In this document: in pieces, positions 16,296-24,996 of the stretch
How the letters are laid out: each line of letters begins with the position of its first letter
Numbering within the stretch: position 1 is the first letter of the stretch
Notes under the pieces: generated by a model
What the model saw: the letters and a program-made list of their open reading frames with translations, nothing else
Database searches by the model: none
Told to the model about the DNA's origin: nothing
Translations under genes and position numbers: made by a program
Origin: Cognatishimia sp. MH4019
GTDB lineage: Bacteria > Pseudomonadota > Alphaproteobacteria > Rhodobacterales > Rhodobacteraceae
Direction: 5' to 3'
Length of the DNA: 64,000 nucleotides
Assembly: GCF_020177595.1 (NCBI RefSeq)
Contig: NZ_JAHTBL010000003.1
Span: 1 to 64,000, forward strand

Positions 16296-17063
16296 ATGTC
16301 ATTTACCACGTTTCGAAGCCGGATGTTGTCGGGAGAAAACCTCGCCGGGACGTTTATGAAAACGCCGAGCCACGATGTGTTGGAGGTGTTGGCGCTGTCC
16401 GGGCTGGATTTCGTATGCTTGGACGCGGAGCATTCCGCCTTCGATCGCACCGCTTTGGATGCCTGCATGGCCGTGGCGCGCGCGCTGGATTTCCCGGTGC
16501 TGGTGCGGGTCGCAAGCGGAACACCGGAGGCGGTTCTTCAAGCGCTGGATATGGGCGCGGTCGGGGTGGTCGTGCCACATGTGGACAGCGTCGAGAAAGC
16601 CGAAGCGGTCGCCAAATCTGCGCGGTTTGGACTGGGCGGGCGGGGCTTTGCAGGCTCGACCCGCTGGGCGGGTTACGCGACGCGTACGATGCCGGAGGTG
16701 TTGGCGAAATCGCGTGAAGAGACGGTCGTGATCGCGCAGATCGAAGAGCCTGCGGGCGTGGATGCAGCCCGCGAGATTGCGGCGGTTGACGGGGTCGACG
16801 GCCTGTTCTTGGGACCGGCTGATCTGAGCGTGTCCTACGGGCATGAAGGGCAGGATAACGCAGATCTGGTTGCCGGATTCAAAGCGGTGGGTGCGGCGAC
16901 GGCAGCAGCAGGCAAGGCCTATATCAGCTGGGTGACCTCGGTCGCGCAGGCCAAAGAGCGCGCGGCTTATGGGTTGTCTGTGTTCTTCATCGGCTCTGAA
17001 CATGCCTGGATGCTGGCCGGTGCCAAGGCAGCGGCGCAGGGTATTCACGAGATGAACGACTGA
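16296..17063 (+). CDS. HpcH/HpaI-family aldolase
   Basis: Class II pyruvate aldolase that splits 2-keto-3-deoxy acids or 4-hydroxy-2-oxo acids. Family features: the N-terminal GTFMKTPSHDVLEVLA, FVCLDAEHSAFDR (catalytic His and acid-base region), VRVASGTPEAVLQALDMGA, IAQIEEPAGVD with the metal-binding Glu, and LGPADLS with the metal-binding Asp. It is 255 residues from the ATG at 16296, preceded by GGGAGA; the longer frame to 16215 lacks a ribosome site. It overlaps the FAH gene by one base. The pair suggests catabolism of a sugar acid or aromatic fragment, substrate unknown. Confidence 0.88.
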   Translation: MSFTTFRSRMLSGENLAGTFMKTPSHDVLEVLALSGLDFVCLDAEHSAFDRTALDACMAVARALDFPVLVRVASGTPEAVLQALDMGAVGVVVPHVDSVEKAEAVAKSARFGLGGRGFAGSTRWAGYATRTMPEVLAKSREETVVIAQIEEPAGVDAAREIAAVDGVDGLFLGPADLSVSYGHEGQDNADLVAGFKAVGAATAAAGKAYISWVTSVAQAKERAAYGLSVFFIGSEHAWMLAGAKAAAQGIHEMND

Positions 17064-17893
17064 TGCGCTTTGTGCGCTGGGGTGCGCGGGGCGCGGAAAA
17101 GCCGGGGGTGCTGGATGCTCAAGGCGGCTTGCTGGATCTGTCTGGCGTGATCGCGGATTTGTCCGGCGATGTGCTGGGCGCGTTAGAGACGTTGCCCCTT
17201 TCCGATTTGCCGCTGGTTGAGGGTGCGCAGCGTTTGGGTGTGCCGGTCGCAGGGGTGGGCAAGGTCATCGGTATCGGGCTTAACTATGCCGATCACGCGG
17301 CGGAGGCGGGGATGGACGCGCCGGATGAACCGATCGTCTTCATGAAAGCCACGTCTAGCCTGAGTGGTCCCGACGATGACGTGATCCTGCCGCGCGGCTC
17401 CGAGAAATCCGATTGGGAGGTTGAACTGGGCGTGGTGATCGGTCGTCGCGCAAGCTATGTCAGCGAGACGGACGCGCTGGGCCACGTGGCGGGCTATACG
17501 ATTGTGAATGATATCAGCGAGCGCGCCTTTCAACTGGAAGGCACCGGGCAATGGACCAAGGGCAAAAGTTGCGACACGTTCGGGCCTGTCGGTCCGTGGC
17601 TTGTGACACCGGATGAGACTGGCGATCCGCAGGCACTTGGGCTGGGCTTGTGGTTGAACGGCACACAGATGCAGCGCGGATCGACGGCGACGATGATATT
17701 CAGCGTCGCGCAGATCATCGCCTATCTGAGCCGGATCATGACCCTCCATCCGGGCGATATCATCGCGACCGGGACGCCGCCCGGTGTCGGGATGGGGCAG
17801 AGGCCGCCGCTATATCTGAAACCCGGTGACGTGATGGAGTTGGAGATCGACGGGCTGGGTCGACAGCGCCAAGCGGTACGCGCGTCGGGCTGA
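17063..17893 (+). CDS. Fumarylacetoacetate hydrolase (FAH) family protein
   Basis: Hydrolyses or decarboxylates a 2,4-diketo or acylpyruvate-type substrate. GIGLNYADHAAEAG (about 70-83) starts the FAH core. FMKATSSLSGPDDDV, DWEVELGVVIG (metal Glu residues) and YTIVNDISERAFQ follow, and GTPPGVGMG closes the fold. The length of 276 is typical of 2,4-diketo-3-deoxy-fuconate or acylpyruvate hydrolases. It is coupled to the aldolase by a one-base overlap (TGATG), so the two probably act in one pathway; which one cannot be read from the sequence. Confidence 0.88.
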   Translation: MRFVRWGARGAEKPGVLDAQGGLLDLSGVIADLSGDVLGALETLPLSDLPLVEGAQRLGVPVAGVGKVIGIGLNYADHAAEAGMDAPDEPIVFMKATSSLSGPDDDVILPRGSEKSDWEVELGVVIGRRASYVSETDALGHVAGYTIVNDISERAFQLEGTGQWTKGKSCDTFGPVGPWLVTPDETGDPQALGLGLWLNGTQMQRGSTATMIFSVAQIIAYLSRIMTLHPGDIIATGTPPGVGMGQRPPLYLKPGDVMELEIDGLGRQRQAVRASG

Positions 17894-17985
17894 CGGGTTT
17901 TTGACGCTTGCCAGAACGGCTTAGGGGGCGGGCGGGTCAATATGATAGAATGACGCTCTCATGACCTCAGAGTTGGAGAGAAATC

Positions 17986-18306
17986 ATGTTTGATATCAAG
18001 GCATTAAAGATCACCGTCGTCCTTCCTTTCGCCTTTGCCTGCACCACGGTTGCGGTGCAAGAGGCCGTGACACCCCCGCCAGAGATCATCGCCGCGACCG
18101 CCCAGACCAGTGGTGTGGCCGATGACGACGGGCCGACCTGCACAGGCAGCACGGCACCGGGCCGCACGATGACCTGCACGTCGGATCTGGTTTTTGTTTG
18201 TCCGGATGGCTGGAGCCCGTGCACGGCGGAAGGGGCGAAAACCTGCTGCAAAAAGACATTCGATGTCACCGGCACGGGAATCGACGGGCTTACAACGACA
18301 GGCTAG
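17986..18306 (+). CDS. Small exported cysteine-rich protein, unknown
   Basis: A 106-residue protein with GGAGAG upstream of the ATG. The N-terminus (MFDIKALKITVVLPFAFACT) is a short signal-like helix; the FAC at 18-20 could be a weak lipobox, though the -3 residue is not the usual Leu. The mature part has six further cysteines (PTC, MTC, FVC, SPC, KTCC) spaced like a small disulfide-bonded domain. I do not recognise a family. It stands alone between the FAH gene and a convergent hydrolase. Confidence 0.6.
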   Translation: MFDIKALKITVVLPFAFACTTVAVQEAVTPPPEIIAATAQTSGVADDDGPTCTGSTAPGRTMTCTSDLVFVCPDGWSPCTAEGAKTCCKKTFDVTGTGIDGLTTTG

Positions 18307-18309
18307 CGC

Positions 18310-19242
18310 CTAGCTGTGGGCGTCAAACCATGCGGCGGTCTCGTTGAAGACGCGGGTGCGCAGGGCGGGGGCCTCCATCATCACCTCATGCTCGGCACCG
18401 TCCAGCACGACGAGCTTGCCGTTCGGGTAGACGGCCATACGGTCGTGAACGCGTGACGGCTCCACAATGCGTTCGTTGGTGCCAAGGAAGGTGATCGCGG
18501 GCGTCGCCGGGGAAGGGCGCGCGGCGAGGCGGCGCATCTCCATCAAGGCCTCATTGAGCCAATGCAGCGACGGGCCGCCCAAAGCCAGATCGGGGTGGGC
18601 GGTGAGTTGCGCTTTCATATAGTCGAACATATCGCGGTCGGTGGTGAGCGTGTTGTCGTCAAACGGTGTGCTCATCACATAGGTCACGGGCTCGGTCCCC
18701 GGTGCGAAGCGGTGGCCTTGGCCGACGCGGCGGGCGGTCCAACTGGACATCCACGCGAAAGGGCGCAAAGCGGGGGCGATGATGATGCCCCACATGGGCG
18801 CACTGAACATCGCGGATTTCACGGGCAGCCCTTCGTAAAGCGCGCGCAGGCCGATGCAGCCGCCCATGGAGTGGCCGATCAGGTGATACGGTTCGGGCAG
18901 GCCAAGAGCGCGGGCATGGGCCAGCACGGCGGCTACGTCGTTTTGGTAATCGGGGAAGTGGTGCACATGACCTGCCGCGCGGTCATTGAGCATGCGGTCG
19001 GCAATGCCTTGGCCGCGCCAGTCAACGGCGAGGACGCTATAGCCGCGCGATAGAAATTCGGTCGCGGCGCGCCCGTATTTCTCGATATATTCGGTGCGGC
19101 CGGGGAACAGCAGGATGGTGCCCTTGGTGCCGCCGGTCCAATGGCCCGCACGGATGCGCAGGCCATCTGAGGTTGTGAGCCAATGCGCCGCGCCGCCCTC
19201 GGGGCCGTCGGCCACCTCGGCGTAGAACGGCGCTGGTGTCAT
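18310..19242 (-). CDS. Alpha/beta hydrolase, lysophospholipase-like
   Basis: Serine hydrolase of the PldB/monoacylglycerol-lipase type, 310 residues. Motifs: GTILLFPGRTEYIEKYG (oxyanion region and family signature), DWRGQG, the nucleophile elbow GHSMGG (about 123-128) and a C-terminal GAEHEVMME with the catalytic His. No signal peptide is visible, so it is probably cytoplasmic. The start codon shares one base with the stop of the upstream SCP2 gene, so they form a two-gene operon, suggesting lipid handling. Confidence 0.87.
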   Translation of the reverse strand: MTPAPFYAEVADGPEGGAAHWLTTSDGLRIRAGHWTGGTKGTILLFPGRTEYIEKYGRAATEFLSRGYSVLAVDWRGQGIADRMLNDRAAGHVHHFPDYQNDVAAVLAHARALGLPEPYHLIGHSMGGCIGLRALYEGLPVKSAMFSAPMWGIIIAPALRPFAWMSSWTARRVGQGHRFAPGTEPVTYVMSTPFDDNTLTTDRDMFDYMKAQLTAHPDLALGGPSLHWLNEALMEMRRLAARPSPATPAITFLGTNERIVEPSRVHDRMAVYPNGKLVVLDGAEHEVMMEAPALRTRVFNETAAWFDAHS

Positions 19243-19529
19243 CAGGCGAGCACCGAGGCGAGCTTCATCGCAGCACCCATATCGCCGTCCACGGACAGCT
19301 TGCCGGTCATGAAGGCGGCCGTGGGGTTTTGCTCGCCATCAAGGATCGCCTTGAAGGTTTCAGTATCGGCGGTGAGGGTGACGTCTGCGTCGTCATCGCC
19401 TGCGCGTGCGCCGTTTTCGTCGATGATGATGCTGCCCTCGTCGGCGATGACAAACTTTGCCGTGCCGTCAAAGCCACCGTCCATTTTCGCGTTCAGGGCG
19501 TCGACCGCCTGATTTACCACATCGCTCAT
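19242..19529 (-). CDS. SCP2 sterol-carrier domain protein
   Basis: A 95-residue single-domain SCP2-like lipid-binding protein. The core is visible as FDGTAKFVIADEGSIIIDENG, followed by ADVTLTADTETFKAILDGEQNPTAAFMTGKLSVDGDM, the classic SCP2 pattern of a strand, a loading helix and the GKL(S/K)(V/I)xGDM signature. It is cytoplasmic and translationally coupled to the lysophospholipase-like gene. It may carry a fatty acyl ligand. Confidence 0.9.
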   Translation of the reverse strand: MSDVVNQAVDALNAKMDGGFDGTAKFVIADEGSIIIDENGARAGDDDADVTLTADTETFKAILDGEQNPTAAFMTGKLSVDGDMGAAMKLASVLA

Positions 19530-19603
19530 AATCCAAGTCCTTTTGGTTTTGTGATCGCCGCGGGGTCGTATTTCCCGCAGCTTGCGCTAAAGTTGAGCTT
19601 ACT

Positions 19604-20167
19604 ATGATGATATGCCCCCGCAACCGCCACCGTATCGTTACGGCATTTTTCGTAACAGTTTCGTTTTGCTTGCCTTTCTCGGGCGCTTTCGCCGCTGATG
19701 AACAGGCGTTGCTGGACGATTTGGCCACGGCCTCGCCCGAAGAAGCCGCTCAGATTGAGGATCAGTTGGCGCGGGCGTGGGCGAAATCGGGCTCTGCTGC
19801 GATGGATTTGCTGTTACAACGCGGGCGTGATGCGCTGGAAGCGGGCGATCTTGATGCCGCGATTGAGCATTTCACAGCGCTGACCGATCACGCGCCGGAG
19901 TTTGCCGAAGGGTGGAACATGCGCGCGACGGTCTTTTTTCAGCAGGATAAGCCCGGTCTCGCGTTGGAGGATTTGACGAAAGCGCTGACGCTGAACCCCA
20001 ATCATTTCGGGGCAATCATCGGATTGGCCGTGATTCTGGAGCAGACAGGCTATCCGGCGGACGCGTTGGAGGCCTACCGGACCGTGCAGTCTATACATCC
20101 CCATCAAGACCAAGTAGCCACCGCGATAGAGCGTTTGGAAAAAGAGGTGGGCGGTCAGGATATCTGA
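19604..20167 (+). CDS. Exported TPR protein
   Basis: A 187-residue protein with a Sec signal (about 1-30, hydrophobic ITAFF-like stretch ending SGAFAADEQ). The mature part contains tetratricopeptide repeats: an LLLQRGRDALEAGDLDAAI unit, WNMRATVFFQQDKPGLALEDL and a third helix pair LAVILEQTGYPADALEAYRT. It probably acts as a periplasmic scaffold. It is divergent from the SCP2 gene and ends 20 bases before the SUV3-like helicase, which may be co-transcribed. Confidence 0.82.
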   Translation: MMICPRNRHRIVTAFFVTVSFCLPFSGAFAADEQALLDDLATASPEEAAQIEDQLARAWAKSGSAAMDLLLQRGRDALEAGDLDAAIEHFTALTDHAPEFAEGWNMRATVFFQQDKPGLALEDLTKALTLNPNHFGAIIGLAVILEQTGYPADALEAYRTVQSIHPHQDQVATAIERLEKEVGGQDI

Positions 20168-20187
20168 CCCCTGTTTAGGCAAGTTTG

Positions 20188-23013
20188 ATGGCCGAGCCGT
20201 CCCGCATAACGGCCGTTTTGGGCCCCACCAACACCGGCAAAACGCATTACGCGATTGAGCGGATGCTGGGCCATCGCACGGGCATTATCGGCCTGCCGCT
20301 GCGCCTGCTGGCGCGCGAGGTTTATGACAAGATCGTCGCGCTGCGCGGCCCTTCGGTCGTGGCCCTGGTCACAGGCGAAGAGCGGATCGTGCCGGAGCGC
20401 GCGAAATACTGGGTCTGCACGGTTGAGGCAATGCCCGAGGGCATGGGCTGCGATTTTCTGGCAATTGACGAAGTGCAGCTTTGTGCCGATCCAGAGCGGG
20501 GTCATGTCTTTACCGAACGGCTGCTGCGCGCGCGGGGCCTGCACGAGACGGTGTTTCTGGGCAGCGATACGATGCGCCCCGCAATTGCCGAACTGGTGCC
20601 GAAAGCGCAATTTGTGCGCCGCGAGCGGTTCTCGCAGCTGATGTATACCGGGCCGAAAAAGATCAGCCGGATGGCGGGGCGGTCGGCGATTGTCGGGTTT
20701 TCGGTCGAGAATGTGTATGCGATTGCAGAGTTGCTGCGCCGCCAGAAGGGCGGTGCGGCGGTGGTCATGGGCGCGTTGTCCCCGCGCACGCGCAACGCTC
20801 AAGTCGAGATGTATCAAAATGGCGATGTGGATTATCTGGTGGCCACCGATGCGATCGGTATGGGGCTGAACCTTGATATCAACCATGTGGCGTTTTCCTC
20901 GACCACCAAGTTTGATGGCCGCCGGATGCGCCCCTTGCAGCCCAATGAGCTGGCGCAGATCGCAGGCCGCGCCGGACGGCACATGAATGACGGCACCTTT
21001 GGCGTGACAGGCGAGGCCGGACCGCTGCCTGATGAGGTCGTGGGTGCCATTACGGAGCACCGTTTTTTGCCCGTCCGCAAGCTGCAATGGCGCAATGCGG
21101 TGTTGCAATTTGGATCGGTCGCACGGCTCATCTCTTCTTTAGAATTGCAAACCCAGGATGACTGGCTGACCCGCGTGCGCGACAGCGATGACCTGATCGC
21201 GCTGAAGTCTCTGGCCGAAGACGTCGAGGTGGCCGCGCGTGCCACGGACCCGCAATCGGTCAAGTTATTATGGGATGTGTGCCGTGTTCCGGACTTCCGC
21301 GGCATCAGCCATGCGGAACATTCCAGCCTGCTGGCGACGCTTTTCAATGATCTGCACGAACGTGGGCAAGTCTCTGCCGATTGGTTCGCACGGCAGGTTA
21401 AGAGAATAGATAGGGTGGAAGGTGACATTGACACCTTGTCGAAACGTCTGGCTTACATCCGTACATGGACGTATGTCGCGCAGCGGAAAGACTGGCTGGA
21501 TGATGTGAATCATTGGCGCGAGGCAACCCGCGCTGTAGAAGACCGCCTGTCAGACGCCTTGCATGGCGCGCTGACGCAAAGATTTGTTGATCGGCGCACC
21601 TCTGTGCTGTTGCGCCGGTTGAAGCAGAAGGAGGGCCTTGTGGCCAACATTAACGACAAAGGCGAAGTGACCGTCGAGGATCAATTCGTAGGACGGCTTG
21701 AGGGCTTCCGCTTTAAGCAGGACGCCTCTGCGACGCCGGATGAGGCGAAAACCCTGCGCGCGGCGTCCGTTCAGGCGCTAGCGCCGGAGTTCCATCTGCG
21801 CGCGGATCGCTTCTACAATGCCCCCGATACCGAGATTGATTACACCGAGCAGGGCGGCCTGATGTGGGGCGAGCATGCGGTGGGCAAGCTGGTGGCAGGG
21901 TCCGACGTGATGAAGCCGACGGTGCAGGCGTTCGTTGATGATGAGGCGGGCGCGGATGTCGCGCAGAAAGTGCAGCGCCGGTTGCAGCATTTCATCGACC
22001 GCAAGATCGCGACCCTCTTTGAGCCTTTGTTGAACCTTAGCCGGGACGAGGCGCTATCGGGTCTGGCGCGTGGCTTTGCGTTCCAGATGGTGGAAGCACT
22101 GGGTGTGATCCCGCGCGATCAGGTGGCAGATGACGTCAAAGCACTGGATCAGGACGCCCGCGGCGCGCTGCGCAAGCATGGGATTCGGTTTGGTCAGTTC
22201 ACGATCTTCATGCCGTTACTGCTGAAGCCCGCGCCGACGCGGTTGCGTTTGGTTCTGTGGTCGCTGGCCAAGGGTCTGCAAGAATTTCCCGAAAGCCCGC
22301 CCCCCGGTCTGGTCACGATCCCCGTGGTGAAGGATGCGCCCGACGGTGCCTTTACCATGTCGGGCTACCGTGCTGCTGGTGAGCGCGCGATCCGCATCGA
22401 CATGCTGGAACGTCTGGCCGATATGCTGCGCGCTTGCGACAGCCGCGGCGGGTTTGAGGCGACGGCGGATATGCTGTCGATCTCGGGCACGACGCTGGAG
22501 CAGTTTGCCGGGCTGATGGAAGGCCTTGGCTATTCGGCCGAGAAGGGCGAGCGCGAGAAGGTGAAGCCAGTCACCGACGCCATCGCAGAGACGATGACCG
22601 GCGGGGATCCTGAGAAAACGCCGGACGAAGCACCTGTACCGCCTGCTGAGGAAACACCCGCACCCGCGCCGCAGGAAATCCCGACGGAGACGCCTGAAGA
22701 GACGACACCGCAAGAGCCGATCATCTCGCCCGATGATCCTGAGCTACAGATGGGTCTGGCTGAAGCGGCGACCGATCCGGTTGAGATGGAGGTGTTCTAC
22801 ACCTTCCGCTGGGGTCGCAAGCCACAAGGGCAGCGTCGTCCGCAAGGCGACAAAGCCCCGCGTGGCAAGGGTAAAGGCAAACCGCGTGGTGGGCCGAAGG
22901 GCAAGCCGCAAGGGGCCAAGACCTTCAACGCGCGCCCTCCGAAGAAAGAAAAAGCGATTGATCCCGACAACCCGTTTGCAGCCGCGCTGATGGGGCTCAA
23001 GGACGGCAAGTAA
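20188..23013 (+). CDS. SUV3-like RNA helicase
   Basis: Superfamily 2 helicase related to mitochondrial SUV3. Motif I GPTNTGKTH (residues 12-20), motif II IDEVQL (a DEVQ-type DExH), motif V region DAIGMGLNLDI and motif VI QIAGRAGRH are intact. The middle holds the SUV3 C-terminal domain. The last 170 residues are an acidic Pro/Glu linker (TPEETTPQEP) followed by a basic Lys/Gly/Arg tail (GKGKGKPRGGPKGKPQG), probably for RNA binding. I chose the ATG at 20188 (941 residues) over the TTG at 20185. The gene precedes an S4 RNA-binding protein directly, which supports a role in RNA degradation or ribosome-related RNA handling. Confidence 0.9.
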   Translation: MAEPSRITAVLGPTNTGKTHYAIERMLGHRTGIIGLPLRLLAREVYDKIVALRGPSVVALVTGEERIVPERAKYWVCTVEAMPEGMGCDFLAIDEVQLCADPERGHVFTERLLRARGLHETVFLGSDTMRPAIAELVPKAQFVRRERFSQLMYTGPKKISRMAGRSAIVGFSVENVYAIAELLRRQKGGAAVVMGALSPRTRNAQVEMYQNGDVDYLVATDAIGMGLNLDINHVAFSSTTKFDGRRMRPLQPNELAQIAGRAGRHMNDGTFGVTGEAGPLPDEVVGAITEHRFLPVRKLQWRNAVLQFGSVARLISSLELQTQDDWLTRVRDSDDLIALKSLAEDVEVAARATDPQSVKLLWDVCRVPDFRGISHAEHSSLLATLFNDLHERGQVSADWFARQVKRIDRVEGDIDTLSKRLAYIRTWTYVAQRKDWLDDVNHWREATRAVEDRLSDALHGALTQRFVDRRTSVLLRRLKQKEGLVANINDKGEVTVEDQFVGRLEGFRFKQDASATPDEAKTLRAASVQALAPEFHLRADRFYNAPDTEIDYTEQGGLMWGEHAVGKLVAGSDVMKPTVQAFVDDEAGADVAQKVQRRLQHFIDRKIATLFEPLLNLSRDEALSGLARGFAFQMVEALGVIPRDQVADDVKALDQDARGALRKHGIRFGQFTIFMPLLLKPAPTRLRLVLWSLAKGLQEFPESPPPGLVTIPVVKDAPDGAFTMSGYRAAGERAIRIDMLERLADMLRACDSRGGFEATADMLSISGTTLEQFAGLMEGLGYSAEKGEREKVKPVTDAIAETMTGGDPEKTPDEAPVPPAEETPAPAPQEIPTETPEETTPQEPIISPDDPELQMGLAEAATDPVEMEVFYTFRWGRKPQGQRRPQGDKAPRGKGKGKPRGGPKGKPQGAKTFNARPPKKEKAIDPDNPFAAALMGLKDGK

Positions 23014-23391
23014 GTGTCTGACGCCCCGCGTGAGACCATCCGCTTGGACAAATGGTTGTGGCAGGCCCGGTTCTTCAAGACCCGCGGCCTGGCCACGAAA
23101 CTGGTGCAAGCGGGCAAGGTGCGGGTCGATGGCACGCCCGTTTCCAAACCTTCGCGCGCGGTGGGGGTCGGCGACACGCTGACCTTTCCGCAAGCGCGCC
23201 AAATTCGCGTTGTGACGATCACGGCGCTGGGCGACCGGCGCGGCCCGGCCACAGAGGCGCAACAGCTTTACCATGATTTGACCGAGATCAGGGACACTGG
23301 CCCCGCTGCCCCGCGATATGAGGGAAAAGGACGCCCTTCCAAGAAGGATCGTCGCAGTCTTGATCTTAACCGCCGCAGCCCGCTTGAATGA
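23014..23391 (+). CDS. S4-domain RNA-binding protein (Hsp15-like)
   Basis: A 125-residue protein with one S4 domain (IRLDKWLWQARFFKTRGLA, then GKVRVDGTPVSKPSR) and a basic tail. Related to Hsp15/HslR, which binds the free 50S subunit with a stalled nascent chain. It starts with GTG directly after the helicase TAA, with no spacing, so the two are coupled. It is followed by fdxA after 54 bases. Confidence 0.9.
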   Translation: MSDAPRETIRLDKWLWQARFFKTRGLATKLVQAGKVRVDGTPVSKPSRAVGVGDTLTFPQARQIRVVTITALGDRRGPATEAQQLYHDLTEIRDTGPAAPRYEGKGRPSKKDRRSLDLNRRSPLE

Positions 23392-23445
23392 TCCATTCGG
23401 CTGGATTAGCTAAGCGGCAACGCACGTAAGGATGGCCCTCCGAAG

Positions 23446-23784
23446 ATGACCTATATCGTCACCGACAATTGCATCTCATGCAAGTACACCGATTGTGTCG
23501 AAGTTTGCCCCGTCGACTGTTTCTACGAGGGCGAGAATATGCTGGTCATTCATCCCGACGAATGCATCGACTGCGGTGTGTGTGAGCCTGAATGCCCTGC
23601 GGACGCGATCCGTCCGGACACAGAGCCGGACATGGAAAAATGGGTCGAGTTCAACCGCAAGTATTCGGAGGCGTGGCCGGTTATCATCACCAAGAAAGAC
23701 CCGCTGCCTGAGGCCGATGACAAAGACGGCGAGACCGGCAAACTGGAGAAATACTTCTCTGAAGCGCCGGGCGAGGGCGGCTAA
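23446..23784 (+). CDS. fdxA: 7Fe ferredoxin FdxA
   Basis: Seven-iron ferredoxin (one 3Fe-4S and one 4Fe-4S cluster), cytoplasmic electron carrier. The cysteine pattern is [18 protein letters not shown] followed by [12 protein letters not shown], as in FdxA of alphaproteobacteria. The length of 112 is exact for the family. The acidic C-terminal half ([18 protein letters not shown]) is typical. It usually sits near carD in this group, as here. Confidence 0.96.
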   Translation: MTYIVTDNCISCKYTDCVEVCPVDCFYEGENMLVIHPDECIDCGVCEPECPADAIRPDTEPDMEKWVEFNRKYSEAWPVIITKKDPLPEADDKDGETGKLEKYFSEAPGEGG

Positions 23785-23908
23785 AGCGATTCGGCTGTCA
23801 CGTGCAGAAGTGACGCTAGGGCAAGAAGCCTGACATATCGTCTTAAAACACTGATTTTGAACGCTTTTGGCGGCTTCTATGCAGGCGGCGCTTTTGAAGG
23901 GGCGTTTT

Positions 23909-23932
23909 TTGTGTTATATTGATGTTACACAA
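23909..23932. promoter_or_regulatory. Possible promoter and operator upstream of carD
   Basis: TTGTGT (23909-23914) and ACACAA (23927-23932) form an inverted repeat around the AT-rich stretch TATATTGATGTT, which could contain a -10 element (TATATT). It would give a leader of about 150 bases before carD. The regulator is unknown. Confidence 0.35.
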
Positions 23933-24007
23933 GTAACCGGACCACGATGTTGTCCCCCCTGCGCCGCCAGCAGGTCGGACCTTAAATCATCAGAGCGACA
24001 CCATGAT

Positions 24008-24044
24008 CCCGCGGGGGCACTGATCGTGCCACACGGGCTTTTTT
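24008..24044 (+). terminator. Terminator-like hairpin in the carD leader
   Basis: CCCG pairs with CGGG outside an inner stem GGCAC/GTGCC with loop TGATC, and TTTTTT follows at 24039-24044. It lies 43 bases before the carD start, so it could be an attenuator or the 3' end of a short RNA. Confidence 0.55.
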
Positions 24045-24086
24045 GACGCTCCACCCCCCCTTCGGTTCACAGATGAGGATTGATAT

Positions 24087-24599
24087 ATGAGTAAAGCCAA
24101 GAAATCGGAATTCAGCCCCAACGATTTTGTCGTCTATCCGGCGCATGGCGTTGGCAAGATCGTCTCGATCGAAGAGCAGGAAGTGGCCGGCATGACGCTG
24201 GAGCTGTTCGTGATCTCGTTCGAGAAGGACAAGATGACGCTGCGGGTTCCGACGAACAAGGCAACCGAGGTGGGCATGCGCTCACTCAGCTCACCCGATG
24301 TGGTGTCCAAAGCGATGACGACGCTGAAGGGCAAGGCCAAGGTCAAGCGGGCGATGTGGTCCCGCCGGGCTCAGGAATATGAGCAGAAGATCAACTCGGG
24401 CGATCTGATCGCAATTGCAGAGGTCGTGCGCGACTTGCACCGTACCGACGATCAGCGCGAGCAAAGCTATTCTGAGCGTCAGCTCTATGAAGCCGCTCTG
24501 GAGCGTCTGACGCGAGAGATTGCTGCGGTGGACAATGGTGACGAAGTCGCCGCCGCCAAGCAGATCGGCGACGTGCTGGAAAGCCGCATCGCCGCGTAA
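24087..24599 (+). CDS. carD: CarD-family transcription regulator
   Basis: RNA-polymerase-binding regulator that stabilises the open complex at ribosomal and housekeeping promoters in alphaproteobacteria. It is 170 residues with an N-terminal RNAP-interaction domain (FSPNDFVVYPAHGVGKIVSI, about 8-27) and a helical DNA-binding domain (SRRAQEYEQKINSGDLIAIA, then ERQLYEAALERL). It begins after a long leader carrying a terminator-like hairpin, and ends at a strong terminator. The start ATG has GATGAGGATTGATAT upstream. Confidence 0.95.
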   Translation: MSKAKKSEFSPNDFVVYPAHGVGKIVSIEEQEVAGMTLELFVISFEKDKMTLRVPTNKATEVGMRSLSSPDVVSKAMTTLKGKAKVKRAMWSRRAQEYEQKINSGDLIAIAEVVRDLHRTDDQREQSYSERQLYEAALERLTREIAAVDNGDEVAAAKQIGDVLESRIAA

Positions 24600-24617
24600 C
24601 GACGCCCTTTGCGTAAT

Positions 24618-24656
24618 AAAAAAGGCCGCTGTCGGATTTGGCAGCGGCCTTTTTCT
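24618..24656. terminator. Bidirectional terminator after carD
   Basis: GGCCGCTG (24624-24631) pairs with CAGCGGCC (24642-24649), flanked by AAAAA on the left and TTTTTC on the right. It can stop carD and the opposing minus-strand gene that ends at 24672. Confidence 0.9.
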
Positions 24657-24671
24657 TTTTAATGCGGTGAC

Positions 24672-24992
24672 TTAGTCATATGCGCCGCCAACCTCGATCA
24701 CGCGATCGCCGGGCAAGACAAGCTGATTGGCGTAAAGCTCACGCGGAAGATCATCATCAATCGCGCCTGTGACGGTCACCGCCATATCCACAGTCACGGG
24801 CATCGCGTGCGGTCCGATATAGACGGGGATCGTGCCAGATGCATCTGCCAGCACGAACGTGTCTTCATCCACGATCCGGTCCACCGAGCCCGACAAGGTG
24901 ACCGGCCCGGAGGTCGGCGCATCAGCGATCGACAGGCTGTCACGGGCAAGGGCGGCTCCGGCGAGGCCGGTGGCCAAAGCCGCAAAGAACAT
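24672..24992 (-). CDS. Exported OB-fold (YgiW/BOF-like) protein
   Basis: A 106-residue periplasmic protein. From the ATG at 24992 it begins with a signal peptide (MFFAALATGLAGAALA). The rest reads as an OB-fold domain: SGSVDRIVDEDTFVLADAS, then PVYIGPHAMPV and VTVTGAIDDDL, like YgiW/YdeI stress proteins. A TTG start at 25025 would add 11 residues and overlap the upstream small gene; AGGG before the ATG and the clean signal favour 24992. It lies 4 bases after that small gene, so the pair is an operon. Ligand and role are unknown. Confidence 0.7.
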   Translation of the reverse strand: MFFAALATGLAGAALARDSLSIADAPTSGPVTLSGSVDRIVDEDTFVLADASGTIPVYIGPHAMPVTVDMAVTVTGAIDDDLPRELYANQLVLPGDRVIEVGGAYD

Positions 24993-24996
24993 AACC

